A DNA stretch of 16,763 bases. Origin: Pseudomonadota bacterium. GTDB taxonomy: Bacteria > Pseudomonadota > Alphaproteobacteria > Acetobacterales > Acetobacteraceae. The notes under the pieces are model-generated. The model had not been told where the DNA came from. It searched no databases and saw only the letters and a program-made list of their open reading frames with translations. The first letter of the stretch is position 1. Every line of letters begins with the position of its first letter. Of the stretch, positions 6,403 to 13,792 are shown one piece after another. The position numbers and the translations under genes are program-made. The stretch spans positions 1 through 16,763 of the forward strand of contig JAFADX010000153.1 of the NCBI GenBank assembly GCA_023424475.1, in the 5' to 3' direction.

Positions 6403-7428
6403 ATGCTGCGCAGGCACCTTCTCGCCGCTTCCGCCGCCGGACTCGTGGCGCCCGCCGCCTTGCGCGCCCAGGGCGCCGCCTGGCGGCCGGATCGCCCGGT
6501 GACGATCATCGTGCCCTGGGCGGCCGGCGGCTCGACCGACCAGATGACGCGCATCGTTGCCGCCGAGCTCGAGGCCCCCCTCGGCCAGCGTGTCGTGGTG
6601 GTGAACCAGCCGGGCGCCTCGGGGTCGATCGGGACGCGCAACGCGATGGAAGCGCCGAAGGACGGCCTGACCTGGGCCGCCGGCGCTGCCGTCGATGTCG
6701 GCTGCTACAAGGTGCTCGGCCTGCTCGACACGCAGCTTTCCGACTGGAACCTGTTCTTCGCGGTCGCCAACGTGAACGTGCTGGTGGCCAACCCCCAATC
6801 CGGCTTCCGCGACTTCGGCGCGGCGCTCGAGGCGCTGAAGACCCGCGGCCAGTCCATCGGCATCGCCACCGCCGGCGTCTCCTCGGCCGGGCACAATCTC
6901 ATGGAGGCGATCCGCGCCGCGGCGCCGGGGCTGCAATACCGCCACGCCACCTATGACGGCGGCAATCCCGCGATGATCGCCACCGTCGCGGGCGAGACCC
7001 CCCTCGGCGCCGTGCTGCTGGTCGAGGCGGCGGAGATGATCCGCGCACGCCGGCTGATCCCGCTCGCGGCGCAGTCCGGCGATGCGGTGACGCTCGCCGC
7101 GCAGGGCAGCACGCCCGCGATCGAGATCCCCTCGGTCCGCCGCTGGCTGCCGAACATGCCGACGCCGCTCAACTACTTCGGCATCTGGTCGGCCAAGGGC
7201 GTGCCCGACAACGTCGTGCAGACCATGACGACGATCTGGCGCGACACCATCGCGAAATCCCAGCGCCTGAAGGATTATGCGAATTCGCGCGCCGCGCTCT
7301 TCACGCCCATCTACGGCCAGCAGGCGCATGACGAGGCATGGAAGATGGTCCGCCAGACCGCCTGGCTCTACTTCGACGGCGGCAAGGCGCGGGTGAGCCC
7401 GGATACGCTCGGAATCGCCCGGCTTTGA
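6403..7428 (+). CDS. tctC: TTT transporter substrate-binding protein (Bug/TctC family)
   Basis: A 341-residue periplasmic receptor. The N terminus MLRRHLLAASAAGLVAPAALRAQG is an export signal with a twin arginine, cleaved probably after about residue 22 (ALRAQ). The mature part opens with RPVTIIVPWAAGGSTDQMTR (31-50), the hallmark of Bug receptors, followed by a V-N-Q-P-G-A-S-G-S-I-G motif (67-77) that shapes the carboxylate-binding pocket. It would deliver a carboxylate to the TctA/TctB membrane subunits encoded directly downstream. AGGAAAGG about ten bases before the ATG serves as ribosome site. Bug receptors bind citrate, tartrate, aromatic or amino acids, so the ligand cannot be set from the sequence; sugar-acid enzymes nearby make a hydroxy or sugar acid plausible. 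Confidence 0.95.
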   Translation: MLRRHLLAASAAGLVAPAALRAQGAAWRPDRPVTIIVPWAAGGSTDQMTRIVAAELEAPLGQRVVVVNQPGASGSIGTRNAMEAPKDGLTWAAGAAVDVGCYKVLGLLDTQLSDWNLFFAVANVNVLVANPQSGFRDFGAALEALKTRGQSIGIATAGVSSAGHNLMEAIRAAAPGLQYRHATYDGGNPAMIATVAGETPLGAVLLVEAAEMIRARRLIPLAAQSGDAVTLAAQGSTPAIEIPSVRRWLPNMPTPLNYFGIWSAKGVPDNVVQTMTTIWRDTIAKSQRLKDYANSRAALFTPIYGQQAHDEAWKMVRQTAWLYFDGGKARVSPDTLGIARL

Positions 7429-7958
7429 GCGAGGTCGAAGCCGAAACACCCTTCGACGGGGAGAAGGCGCCGGCCTCGCCGCGGGCGGATCTCGTCACCG
7501 CCGCGGTCCTGTTCGCGCTTGGCGTCGCGATCGTCCAGCAGGCCTTCACGATGCCGCGTTTCGTCGAGCAAACGGGCACCGGCCTCACCGCCCCCGGCAT
7601 CGTGCCGGGCTTCTACGGGGTGATGATCGCGCTGCTCTCCCTCGTGCTCGGCATCCGCGCCATGGGCCGGGGCGGTTGGGCGGCCCGCGGGCCGGCGGCC
7701 GGGGCGACGGCGGGCGACGGGCGGCGCCTCGCCCTCGCCGCGGTACTGGGCATCCTCTATGCGGGCGTGCTGGTGGGGCGGGTGCCGTTCTGGCTCGCCT
7801 CCGCGCTCTTCGTCTTCGCCTTCACCACCGCCTTCGAATGGGACCAGGGCCCCGGGCGCCGGCCGCGCCGGATGATCGAGGCCGCGATGATCGGCCTCGG
7901 CACGGGCGTCGCGGTCATGCTGGTCTTCGAGAAGCTGTTCCTGCTGCGCCTGCCGTGA
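7425..7958 (+). CDS. tctB: TTT transporter small membrane subunit (TctB family)
   Basis: Starting at TTG 7425, which overlaps the tctC stop as TTGA, the protein has 177 residues. A hydrophilic N terminus (SEVEAETPFDGEKAPASPR) precedes about four membrane segments: near 22-40, 58-78, 102-136 (two packed helices around VGRVPFWLASALFVFAFTTAF) and 150-170. Size and helix pattern match TctB, the poorly conserved small subunit that pairs with TctA in the inner membrane. Upstream ATG or GTG starts in the same frame would run far into tctC, making the overlapping TTG the most economical choice, though an internal GTG around the first helix remains possible. The gene lies between tctC and tctA with overlaps on both sides, so the three are translated as one unit. 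Confidence 0.85.
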   Translation: MSEVEAETPFDGEKAPASPRADLVTAAVLFALGVAIVQQAFTMPRFVEQTGTGLTAPGIVPGFYGVMIALLSLVLGIRAMGRGGWAARGPAAGATAGDGRRLALAAVLGILYAGVLVGRVPFWLASALFVFAFTTAFEWDQGPGRRPRRMIEAAMIGLGTGVAVMLVFEKLFLLRLP

Positions 7959-9454
7959 CCGACGCCCTGAACAACCTGGCGGGCGGCTTCGCCCATGTCT
8001 TCGCGGGCGGGGCCGCGTTCCACGCGCTCTGGGCCACGCTGGTCGGCATCATCGTCGGCGCGCTTCCCGGCCTGACCGCGACCATGGGCGTCGCGCTGCT
8101 GACCACGCTGACCTTCGGCATGGGCCACAACGTCGCCATGCTGGTGCTGGTCTGCGTCTATGTCGGCGCCATCTACGGCGGCTCGCGCAGCGCCATCCTG
8201 CTCAACATCCCCGGCACGCCGGCCTCCGCGGCCAGCACGCTCGACGGCTTCCCGCTCGCGCGGCAGGGCCTCGCCGGGCGCGCGATGGGCATCTCGACCT
8301 CCGGCTCGTGGCTCGGGACGCTGTTCGGCACGCTGATCCTGGCGCTCTTCGCGCCCTCCTTCGGCGAGTTCGCGCTGCAGTTCGGCTCCTACGAGATGTT
8401 CTGGGTGGCGATGTTCGGCATCGTCATCGCCGGATCGCTCTCGGGCGGCGACCCGCTCAAGGGCTATATCGCGGGCTTTCTCGGCCTCTTCGTCGCGACC
8501 GTCGGGCAGGAGGCGAACCACGCCTATCCCCGCTTCGCCTATGGCAGCACCGACCTCGCCGGCGGGCTCGGCCTGCTGCCGGTCCTCGTCGGCGTCTTCG
8601 GCGTGGCGGAGGTGCTCTCCTCCATGAGCGGCCCGGCGGTGAAGGGCGTCACCTCGAAGATCGATTCCGTCATCCCGCGCCTGGGCGACGTCACGAAGTA
8701 CTGGAAGACCATCCTGCGCTCCGGCGCCCTCGGCACCTTCATCGGCGCCATGCCGGGCCTCGGGGAGGACATCGCCGCCTGGACCTCCTACGCGGCGGCC
8801 AAGCGCGCCTCGAAGGAAAAGGAGAAGTTCGGCAAGGGCAGCATCGAGGGGCTGATGTCGGCCGAGACCGGGGAGAGCGCCTGCGTTCCCGGCGCCATCA
8901 TCCCGGTGCTGACGCTCGCCGTCCCGGGCTCGGCGCCGGCCGCGGTGCTGATGGCGGCGATGATGATCCACGGGCTCAACCCGGGGCCGATGCTCGCCAT
9001 CACCTCGCCCGAGTTCATCTACCAGATCGTCGCGATGCTGATCGTCGCCGACATGGTGAAGATGTTCTACGGCCTGGTGCTGGTGCGGCCGCTGCTGTGG
9101 ATCCTGCTGATCCCGCGTGAGAGGCTGATGCCGATCGTCTTCGTGCTCTGCACCGTGGGCGCCTTCGCCATCACGTCGCGGCTGTTCGACATCTGGGTGA
9201 TGCTCGGCGCCGGCCTGGTGGGCTTCGTGCTGCGGCGGATGCGTTTCCCGATGGCGCCGCTGGTGCTGGGCATCGTGCTCGGCGACCTGCTGGACAAGAA
9301 CCTGCTGCGCGGGCTGGTGCTGTCGGGCGGCGACGTGACGCCCTTCTTCACCCGGCCGATCAGCGTCGGGCTCTGCGTACTGACGCTGCTCGCCGCGCTG
9401 TGGTCCATCCCGTCGATCCCGGCGCTGCTCCGGCGCCGGCGGCCCGCGGCCTGA
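7955..9454 (+). CDS. tctA: TTT transporter large membrane subunit (TctA family)
   Basis: A 499-residue polytopic inner-membrane protein, the normal length for TctA. Characteristic stretches are TLVGIIVGALPGLTATMGVALL near residues 28-49, YVGAIYGGSRSAILLNIPGTPASAASTLDGFPLA at about 69-102, and the second-half repeat GAMPGLGEDIAAWTSYAAAKR, with GESACVPGAIIPVLTLAVPGSAPAAVLM further on. The P-G-L / P-G-x-x-A segments line the ion-coupled carboxylate path in this family. Translation starts at GTG 7955, overlapping the tctB stop as GTGA. With tctC and tctB it makes a complete tripartite carboxylate:H+/Na+ uptake system. It faces a convergent D-2-hydroxyacid dehydrogenase 71 bases away. Confidence 0.95.
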   Translation: MTDALNNLAGGFAHVFAGGAAFHALWATLVGIIVGALPGLTATMGVALLTTLTFGMGHNVAMLVLVCVYVGAIYGGSRSAILLNIPGTPASAASTLDGFPLARQGLAGRAMGISTSGSWLGTLFGTLILALFAPSFGEFALQFGSYEMFWVAMFGIVIAGSLSGGDPLKGYIAGFLGLFVATVGQEANHAYPRFAYGSTDLAGGLGLLPVLVGVFGVAEVLSSMSGPAVKGVTSKIDSVIPRLGDVTKYWKTILRSGALGTFIGAMPGLGEDIAAWTSYAAAKRASKEKEKFGKGSIEGLMSAETGESACVPGAIIPVLTLAVPGSAPAAVLMAAMMIHGLNPGPMLAITSPEFIYQIVAMLIVADMVKMFYGLVLVRPLLWILLIPRERLMPIVFVLCTVGAFAITSRLFDIWVMLGAGLVGFVLRRMRFPMAPLVLGIVLGDLLDKNLLRGLVLSGGDVTPFFTRPISVGLCVLTLLAALWSIPSIPALLRRRRPAA

Positions 9455-9455
9455 A

Positions 9456-9472
9456 GCGGCCGGTCAGGCCGC
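9456..9472. terminator. hairpin between convergent tctA and hydroxyacid dehydrogenase genes
   Basis: GCGGCC, loop GGTCA, GGCCGC: a perfect 6-bp stem starting two bases after the tctA stop. Neither strand shows a T run after the stem, so it is a weak candidate for intrinsic termination, but its place between convergent genes fits a shared transcript end. Confidence 0.4.
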
Positions 9473-9525
9473 GCCAGGCAGACCGATCCCGGGATCCGGC
9501 GGCGCCGCGGCGGGCACGAGGCCGG

Positions 9526-10527
9526 TCACGGCAGCCGGATGCCGATGCGCGAGAGGCGATGCGCCGCCGGCGCATTCACCGCATTGTCCGGCAGTTCGCC
9601 CCGCGCCAGGGCGGCAACCTGCCGCACGGTGTCCATCGCCTGGTGCTCCATCGCCTCGGGCGTCATGCCGCCGATATGGGGCGCGGCGATCACGTCCGGC
9701 CGCCGTGCCAGGAAGGCCGATGGCCGCTGATCCACCGCCCGCCCCACATCCATCGCCGCGCCCGAGAGCTGCCCGCTGTCCAGCGCCGCGGCCAGCGCCT
9801 GCTCGTCCACCAGTTCCCCCCGCGAGAGGTTGATGAAGCGCGCGCCGCGCCTCATGCGCCCGAAGGCCGCGGCGCCGAACAGGTCGCGCGTCTCCGGGAT
9901 GGAGATCGCGAGGCACACCACGATGTCGGACTGCGGCAGCAGGTCCGCCATCGGCATCTGCGCGATGCGCGGATCGGACACCTGCGCATGCGGGTCGGCC
10001 ACCAGCACGCGCATCCCGAGCGCCAGGGCGACCTCCGCCAGCCGCTCGCCGATGCGTCCATGGCCGACGATGCCGAGCGTCGCCGCCGAGAGCTGCAGCC
10101 CCATCCGCCCCTGCGGCTCCTCGCCGCGGCGATAGGCCTGGACATGCCCCGAGACCCCGCGCGCGAGATCCACCATGAAGCCGAGCGCGAGTTCCGTGAC
10201 GCTGTCCACGAAGCCCGGCGTCGCGCGGGTGACGAGCACGCCCGCCGCGCTCGCCGCCGGCACGTCGATCGTGCTGATGTCCACTGCGACCCTCAGGAAG
10301 GCGACGAGGTCCGGCGCGGCGGCGAAGGTCTCGGGCGTGCCGGGCGTGGCGCGGTCGGCGACGATCGCCTGGCAGCCGCGCGCCGCCTCGGCCAGCGCGG
10401 CCCCGGACAGCACCGTGCCGGCGGGGTTGCGCACCACCTCGGCATGCTGCTCCAGCGCCGCGAAGGCTCGCGCGCCGTAGTAGCCCTCGAACATCTCCGG
10501 CGTATGCGCCAGGAACACGCGCAGCAT
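9526..10527 (-). CDS. D-isomer-specific 2-hydroxyacid dehydrogenase family protein
   Basis: A 333-residue NAD-dependent dehydrogenase of the phosphoglycerate/glyoxylate reductase type. It shows the dinucleotide motif GHGRIG at 155-160, acidic D178 after the second strand (favouring NAD over NADP), the substrate-binding R236 in NLSRGELVD, and the catalytic H284 in AAPHIGG. The glutamate expected 29 residues after the arginine (in a DVFxxEP motif) is missing: the sequence reads DVGRAVDQRP, with V265 in that place and D266 the nearest acid. It may use a shifted acid or be altered in activity. The ATG is preceded by GGAAA on its strand. It is last of the minus-strand set, 19 bases after the DUF2585 gene, and convergent to the TTT genes. 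Confidence 0.9.
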   Translation of the reverse strand: MLRVFLAHTPEMFEGYYGARAFAALEQHAEVVRNPAGTVLSGAALAEAARGCQAIVADRATPGTPETFAAAPDLVAFLRVAVDISTIDVPAASAAGVLVTRATPGFVDSVTELALGFMVDLARGVSGHVQAYRRGEEPQGRMGLQLSAATLGIVGHGRIGERLAEVALALGMRVLVADPHAQVSDPRIAQMPMADLLPQSDIVVCLAISIPETRDLFGAAAFGRMRRGARFINLSRGELVDEQALAAALDSGQLSGAAMDVGRAVDQRPSAFLARRPDVIAAPHIGGMTPEAMEHQAMDTVRQVAALARGELPDNAVNAPAAHRLSRIGIRLP

Positions 10528-10546
10528 GGGGGTTTCCTTTCCCGCT

Positions 10547-11125
10547 TCAGCGCACCGTGGGCGGCGCGCCCTGCATCTGCCACTCGCGCACCGCCTCGAC
10601 CGGCCAGAGCAGCATCAGCACGTTGAGCGCGAGGTTGTCGCGGATCATCCAGGCGGCCAAGCCCTCGAGCGCGAGCACGACGAGCACCGAGGCCAGGACC
10701 GGCAGCCGCGCGGCCAGGAAGAAGCCCACCAGCATGGCCACCCCGTCGCCGAAGGAATTGACGATGCTGTCGCCGTAGTAGTCGAGCGAGGCCGTCACCT
10801 CCCGGTAGCGGTCGATGATGAGGGGGGTGTTCTCCACCACCTCCCAGGCGCCTTCGACCAGCAGGGCCGCGACGGCGCGCCAGGCGACGCTCCAGCCGGG
10901 CCGGAGCCAGCGCAGCAGGGCGTAGAAGATGAAGCCGTGCGCCAGGTGCGAGAGGGTGTACCAGTCCGTCAGGTGCTGCGAATTGCCCGAGGACCAGACA
11001 TCGCCGTGCCAGAACTTCACGGTGCCGCAGGCGCAGATCGGCAGCCGCCCCATGGCGAACTGGATGGCCGCGACGGCGGCGAGGATGCCCGCCATCGCCG
11101 CCCAGGGCCGCCACGCCGCCCTCAT
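10547..11125 (-). CDS. DUF2585 (UPF0314) membrane protein
   Basis: A 192-residue protein with an N-terminal helix (WAAMAGILAAVAAIQFAMG), then the conserved patches CACG at 31-34, HLTDWYTLSHLAHGFIFYALLRW at 51-73, EGAWEVVENTPLIIDRYRE at 91-109 and DYYGDSIVNSFGD at 115-127, and two more hydrophobic helices before a charged tail. This pattern is that of the DUF2585/UPF0314 family, found widely in alphaproteobacteria. Function is unknown; the conserved His, Asp, Glu and Tyr residues next to membrane segments suggest an enzyme or metal-dependent membrane protein, which is inference only. The ATG overlaps the benE-type stop as ATGA, so it is translationally coupled to the transporter. Confidence 0.88.
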   Translation of the reverse strand: MRAAWRPWAAMAGILAAVAAIQFAMGRLPICACGTVKFWHGDVWSSGNSQHLTDWYTLSHLAHGFIFYALLRWLRPGWSVAWRAVAALLVEGAWEVVENTPLIIDRYREVTASLDYYGDSIVNSFGDGVAMLVGFFLAARLPVLASVLVVLALEGLAAWMIRDNLALNVLMLLWPVEAVREWQMQGAPPTVR

Positions 11126-12255
11126 GCCCGCCACCGCGCCAGGATCATCATCGCGCCCCCCGCCAGCAGTCCCCAGAAAGCCCCGCCGATGCCGAGGAAG
11201 GCAACGCCCGAGGCGGTGACGACGAAGCAGACCAGCGCCGCCTCCCGCCCCTGCGGCGCATGCACGGCGCCGAGCATGGCACCCCCGAAGGGCCCGAGCA
11301 GCGCCAGCCCCGCCACCGCCTGGATCAGCACCGGCGGCGCCGAGGCGACGAAGGCCGTGACCGCCCCGGCGAGCAGCCCGAAGGCGATGTAGGTCGCCCC
11401 CGCCACCACGGCGGCGACCCAGCGCCGCGCCGGGTCCGGCCCTGCCCCCTCCCCCGCGCAGAGCGCCGCGGTGATGGCGGCGAGGTTCACCGCATGCCCC
11501 CCGAAGGGCGCCGAGGCCAGGCTGAAGGCCCCGGTCGCCGCGAAGAGCGGCCCCGCCTCCGGCCGGTAGCCATTGGCCGAGAGCACCGCGAGGCCCGGGA
11601 TGTTCTGCGACGCCATGGTGACGATGAAGAGCGGCAGCGCGATGCCGGTCAGAGAGGCCAGCGAGACCCCCGGCGCCACAAGCACCGGTTCCGGCATCCA
11701 GCCTTCGGCCGGCAGCGGCGCCGAGGCGGCGATCACCGCCACCGCGACGACGACCGCGGCAGGAACCGCCAGCACCCGGTTGATCCGCGCCACCACCGCC
11801 CAGGCCGCGACGATGGCAAGCCCCGCCGCCGGCTGCTCGGCAACCGCGCGCACCGGCGCGAGGCAGAGCGTGAACAGGATCCCCGCCAGCATCGCATTGG
11901 CAAGCGGTGCCGGGATCGCGGCGACCGCACGGCCGAGCGGCTTCCACAGCCCCGCCACAGTCAGCAGCACGCCGCAGGCGAGGAAGGCGCCGACCGCCTC
12001 GCCGAAGCCGCCGGCCGGCGCGGCGGTCGCGGCGAGCAGCGCCGCCCCCGGCGTCGACCAGGCCACGCTGATGGGCAGCCGCAGGCGCAGCGAGAGGAGG
12101 ATCCCCGCCAGCCCCATGGCAATCGACAGCGCCATCAGCCCCGAGGCCGCCTGCGCCGGCGATGCGCCGACGGCCACCAGACCCTGCAACACCACGGCGA
12201 AGGAGGAGGCGAAGCCCACGAACCCCGCCAGAAGACCCGCCGAAACCGCCTGCAT
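11122..12255 (-). CDS. benE: BenE-family (benzoate/H+ symporter-like) transporter
   Basis: A 377-residue polytopic membrane protein, about the length usual for BenE/YdcO. Typical segments are AGLLAGFVGFASSFAVVLQGL near the N terminus, SWSTPGAALL-type VAWSTPGAALLAATA at about 64-78, PLFIVTMASQNIPGLAVLSANGY in the middle, and APFGGHAVNLAAITAALCAG, the glycine/histidine-rich stretch conserved in the family. BenE was named for benzoate uptake, but most members are untested, and no benzoate dioxygenase genes are in the window, so the symbol marks family only. Its start ATG overlaps the XRE regulator stop by one base (TGATG), and its stop overlaps the DUF2585 start, indicating one operon under the XRE gene's promoter. 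Confidence 0.9.
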   Translation of the reverse strand: MQAVSAGLLAGFVGFASSFAVVLQGLVAVGASPAQAASGLMALSIAMGLAGILLSLRLRLPISVAWSTPGAALLAATAAPAGGFGEAVGAFLACGVLLTVAGLWKPLGRAVAAIPAPLANAMLAGILFTLCLAPVRAVAEQPAAGLAIVAAWAVVARINRVLAVPAAVVVAVAVIAASAPLPAEGWMPEPVLVAPGVSLASLTGIALPLFIVTMASQNIPGLAVLSANGYRPEAGPLFAATGAFSLASAPFGGHAVNLAAITAALCAGEGAGPDPARRWVAAVVAGATYIAFGLLAGAVTAFVASAPPVLIQAVAGLALLGPFGGAMLGAVHAPQGREAALVCFVVTASGVAFLGIGGAFWGLLAGGAMMILARWRA

Positions 12256-12623
12256 CACTGCCTTCCCTTCGGAAGGCGGTCGAGTTCCGCCTCCATCCGC
12301 GCTGCCGCCTCGGGTGTCAGGTGCCGGATCTCGCGCGCGAGGCGGTTCGCGAAGTCGGTGATCTCGGGCGCGAGGCCGGCGGTGTCGAGCACGACGCGCG
12401 GATGCGACTGCCGCGCCAGGCGCGCGAGTTCCTCGGCGTCGTCCCAGATGAGGCCGAAGAACTCGTTCACCTGGTGCACGAGCCCCGCGCTCGGCCTGCC
12501 GCGCCGGCCGTGCTCGAGCGACGAGAGATAGGCGGGCGAGACCTGCAGCGCGGCCGCGAGGTCCTTGAGCGTGACGCCGCGCTGCGCGCGGAGTTCCCGC
12601 AGGCGGGCACCGAAGGGCGTCAT
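12255..12623 (-). CDS. XRE-family helix-turn-helix regulator
   Basis: A 122-residue protein with an N-terminal Cro/C1-type DNA-binding domain: LRELRAQRGVTLKDLAAALQVSPAYLSSLEHG at about 8-39, where DLAAALQVSPAYLSSLE forms the turn and recognition helix. The rest (DDAEELARLARQSHP and a C-terminal amphipathic stretch to RMEAELDRLPKGRQ) has no ligand domain I recognise. It is first of the minus-strand set with the BenE-type transporter and divergent from the 2OG oxygenase gene, so it probably controls one or both through the 117-base gap that holds an inverted repeat at 12689-12709. The ATG at 12623 is the only start that leaves a normal short N terminus. Confidence 0.92.
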   Translation of the reverse strand: MTPFGARLRELRAQRGVTLKDLAAALQVSPAYLSSLEHGRRGRPSAGLVHQVNEFFGLIWDDAEELARLARQSHPRVVLDTAGLAPEITDFANRLAREIRHLTPEAAARMEAELDRLPKGRQ

Positions 12624-12684
12624 CGGCGCACCGCGAGGCGGCGAACCTGTGAATCCGTCTCAAGCATGAGTGAGTTCTTCTGCA

Positions 12685-12709
12685 TTGACGCAGGACAAAA
12701 TCGCCTGCG
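12685..12709. promoter_or_regulatory. TTGACG box and overlapping inverted repeat between XRE and oxygenase genes
   Basis: CGCAGG, nine bases (acaaaatcg), CCTGCG form perfect 6-bp arms at 12689-12709. They begin within TTGACG (12685-12690), a -35-like box facing the oxygenase gene, so a bound protein would cover the -35/-10 spacer. The centre is the most A/T-rich patch of the gap. No good -10 can be picked. The adjacent XRE regulator is the natural candidate to bind here. Confidence 0.45.
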
Positions 12710-12740
12710 ACGCTGAAGTGGAGAAGCAGGGAGTTTCCTC

Positions 12741-13706
12741 ATGAGCGGCGATATTCCGGTCATCGACCTCGGGCCTTTCCTGGCAGGCGAGGCCGGAGCG
12801 TTGGAGCGCACCGCCGACCAGCTGCGCACGGTCTGCGAGACGGTGGGCTTCCTTTACATCAGCCATCACGGCGTGTCCCAGGACCTGATCGACCGCACCT
12901 TCGCGGCGGCGGCAGCGTTCCATGCCGAGCCGATCGAGGCGAAGATGGCGTTGAAGGTGGATGCGGCGATGCAGGGCTACCTGCCGATGCGCGGCAGCAC
13001 CACCCGGACCTCGAACCTCAACGCCAACAACAAGCCCAACGAGAACGAGGCCTTCTTCATCAAGCGCGAGGGCCAGTCCGGCGTCGCCAACCGCTGGCCC
13101 GAGGTGCCCGGCTTCCGGGAGACGACCACAGCCTACTACGACGCGCTCGAGACCCTGGCGCAGCGCATGCTGCCGCTCTACGCGACGGCGCTCCAGCTGC
13201 CCGCCGACTACTTCGATGCCAGATGCGACCGCCCCTTCAGCTCGCTACGGCTGAGCCACTACCCGCCGATGAAGGAATATGCGGAGAACCAGTTCGGCAT
13301 CGCGCCGCACACCGATTCCACCTTCATCACCCTGCTCGCGCAGAACAAGGTGCCGGGGTTGCAGATCCGCCGCCGCGACGGCGTCTGGATCGACGCCCCG
13401 GTCATCGAAGGCACCTTCATCGTCAACACCGGCGATACCCTGCATCGCTGGACGAACGGGCGGTTCCTCTCCACGCCGCACCGCGCCTTCAACGTCTCGG
13501 AGCAGGCTCGGTACGCCATCCCCTACTTCTTCCACCCCAATGCCGAGACGATGATCGAGTGCCTTCCGACCTGCCGCGTCGAGGGCGAGGAACCTCGCTT
13601 TCCCCCGATGACGATGGCCGAGTACATGGCCTGGTTCCGCGGAAGGAACTACGATCACCTGCGCAAGCCCGGGGCCAAGGCGGAAGCAGCCGCCGCCGCG
13701 GAATGA
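12741..13706 (+). CDS. isopenicillin-N-synthase-like 2OG/Fe(II) oxygenase
   Basis: A 321-residue protein with the DIOX_N region (IPVIDLGPF, VGFLYISHHGV) at 5-45 and the double-stranded beta-helix oxygenase core at about 165-270. Iron ligands are H190 and D192 in APHTD and H247 in STPHRAF. The 2-oxoglutarate or carboxylate anchor motif R-x-S reads R257-Y-A259, with the usual serine replaced by alanine. Family members hydroxylate or cyclise small molecules or oxidise amino-acid derivatives; the name does not imply penicillin synthesis. GGGAG about nine bases before the ATG is a fair ribosome site. The tail ends in an alanine-rich run (KAEAAAAAE). It precedes an ABC substrate-binding protein, which may supply its substrate. 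Confidence 0.92.
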   Translation: MSGDIPVIDLGPFLAGEAGALERTADQLRTVCETVGFLYISHHGVSQDLIDRTFAAAAAFHAEPIEAKMALKVDAAMQGYLPMRGSTTRTSNLNANNKPNENEAFFIKREGQSGVANRWPEVPGFRETTTAYYDALETLAQRMLPLYATALQLPADYFDARCDRPFSSLRLSHYPPMKEYAENQFGIAPHTDSTFITLLAQNKVPGLQIRRRDGVWIDAPVIEGTFIVNTGDTLHRWTNGRFLSTPHRAFNVSEQARYAIPYFFHPNAETMIECLPTCRVEGEEPRFPPMTMAEYMAWFRGRNYDHLRKPGAKAEAAAAAE

Positions 13707-13712
13707 CCCGTC

Positions 13713-13734
13713 GGGCGCGGCCCTGGCCGCGCCC
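13713..13734 (+). terminator. strong GC hairpin after the oxygenase gene
   Basis: GGGCGCGGCC, two bases CT, GGCCGCGCCC: a perfect inverted repeat that would fold as a 9-bp stem with a CCTG tetraloop, six bases after the oxygenase stop. No T run follows. It may end most transcripts, or set a lower or separate level of the downstream binding-protein gene, whose ATG is 58 bases further on. Confidence 0.55.
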
Positions 13735-13792
13735 ATCGCGGGCACGCGCCTGCACACGGCCGGCCAATCAAGAACATCTGCAGGGACCCACC

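Noticed and set aside
7757..8971. 404-residue open frame on the minus strand
   Set aside because: Antisense to tctB and tctA; rich in Arg, Asp, Glu and His as expected from the complement of hydrophobic codons.
12659..12670. Short CTCA...TGAG inverted repeat near the XRE gene
   Set aside because: Only four-base arms; expected by chance in a region of this size.
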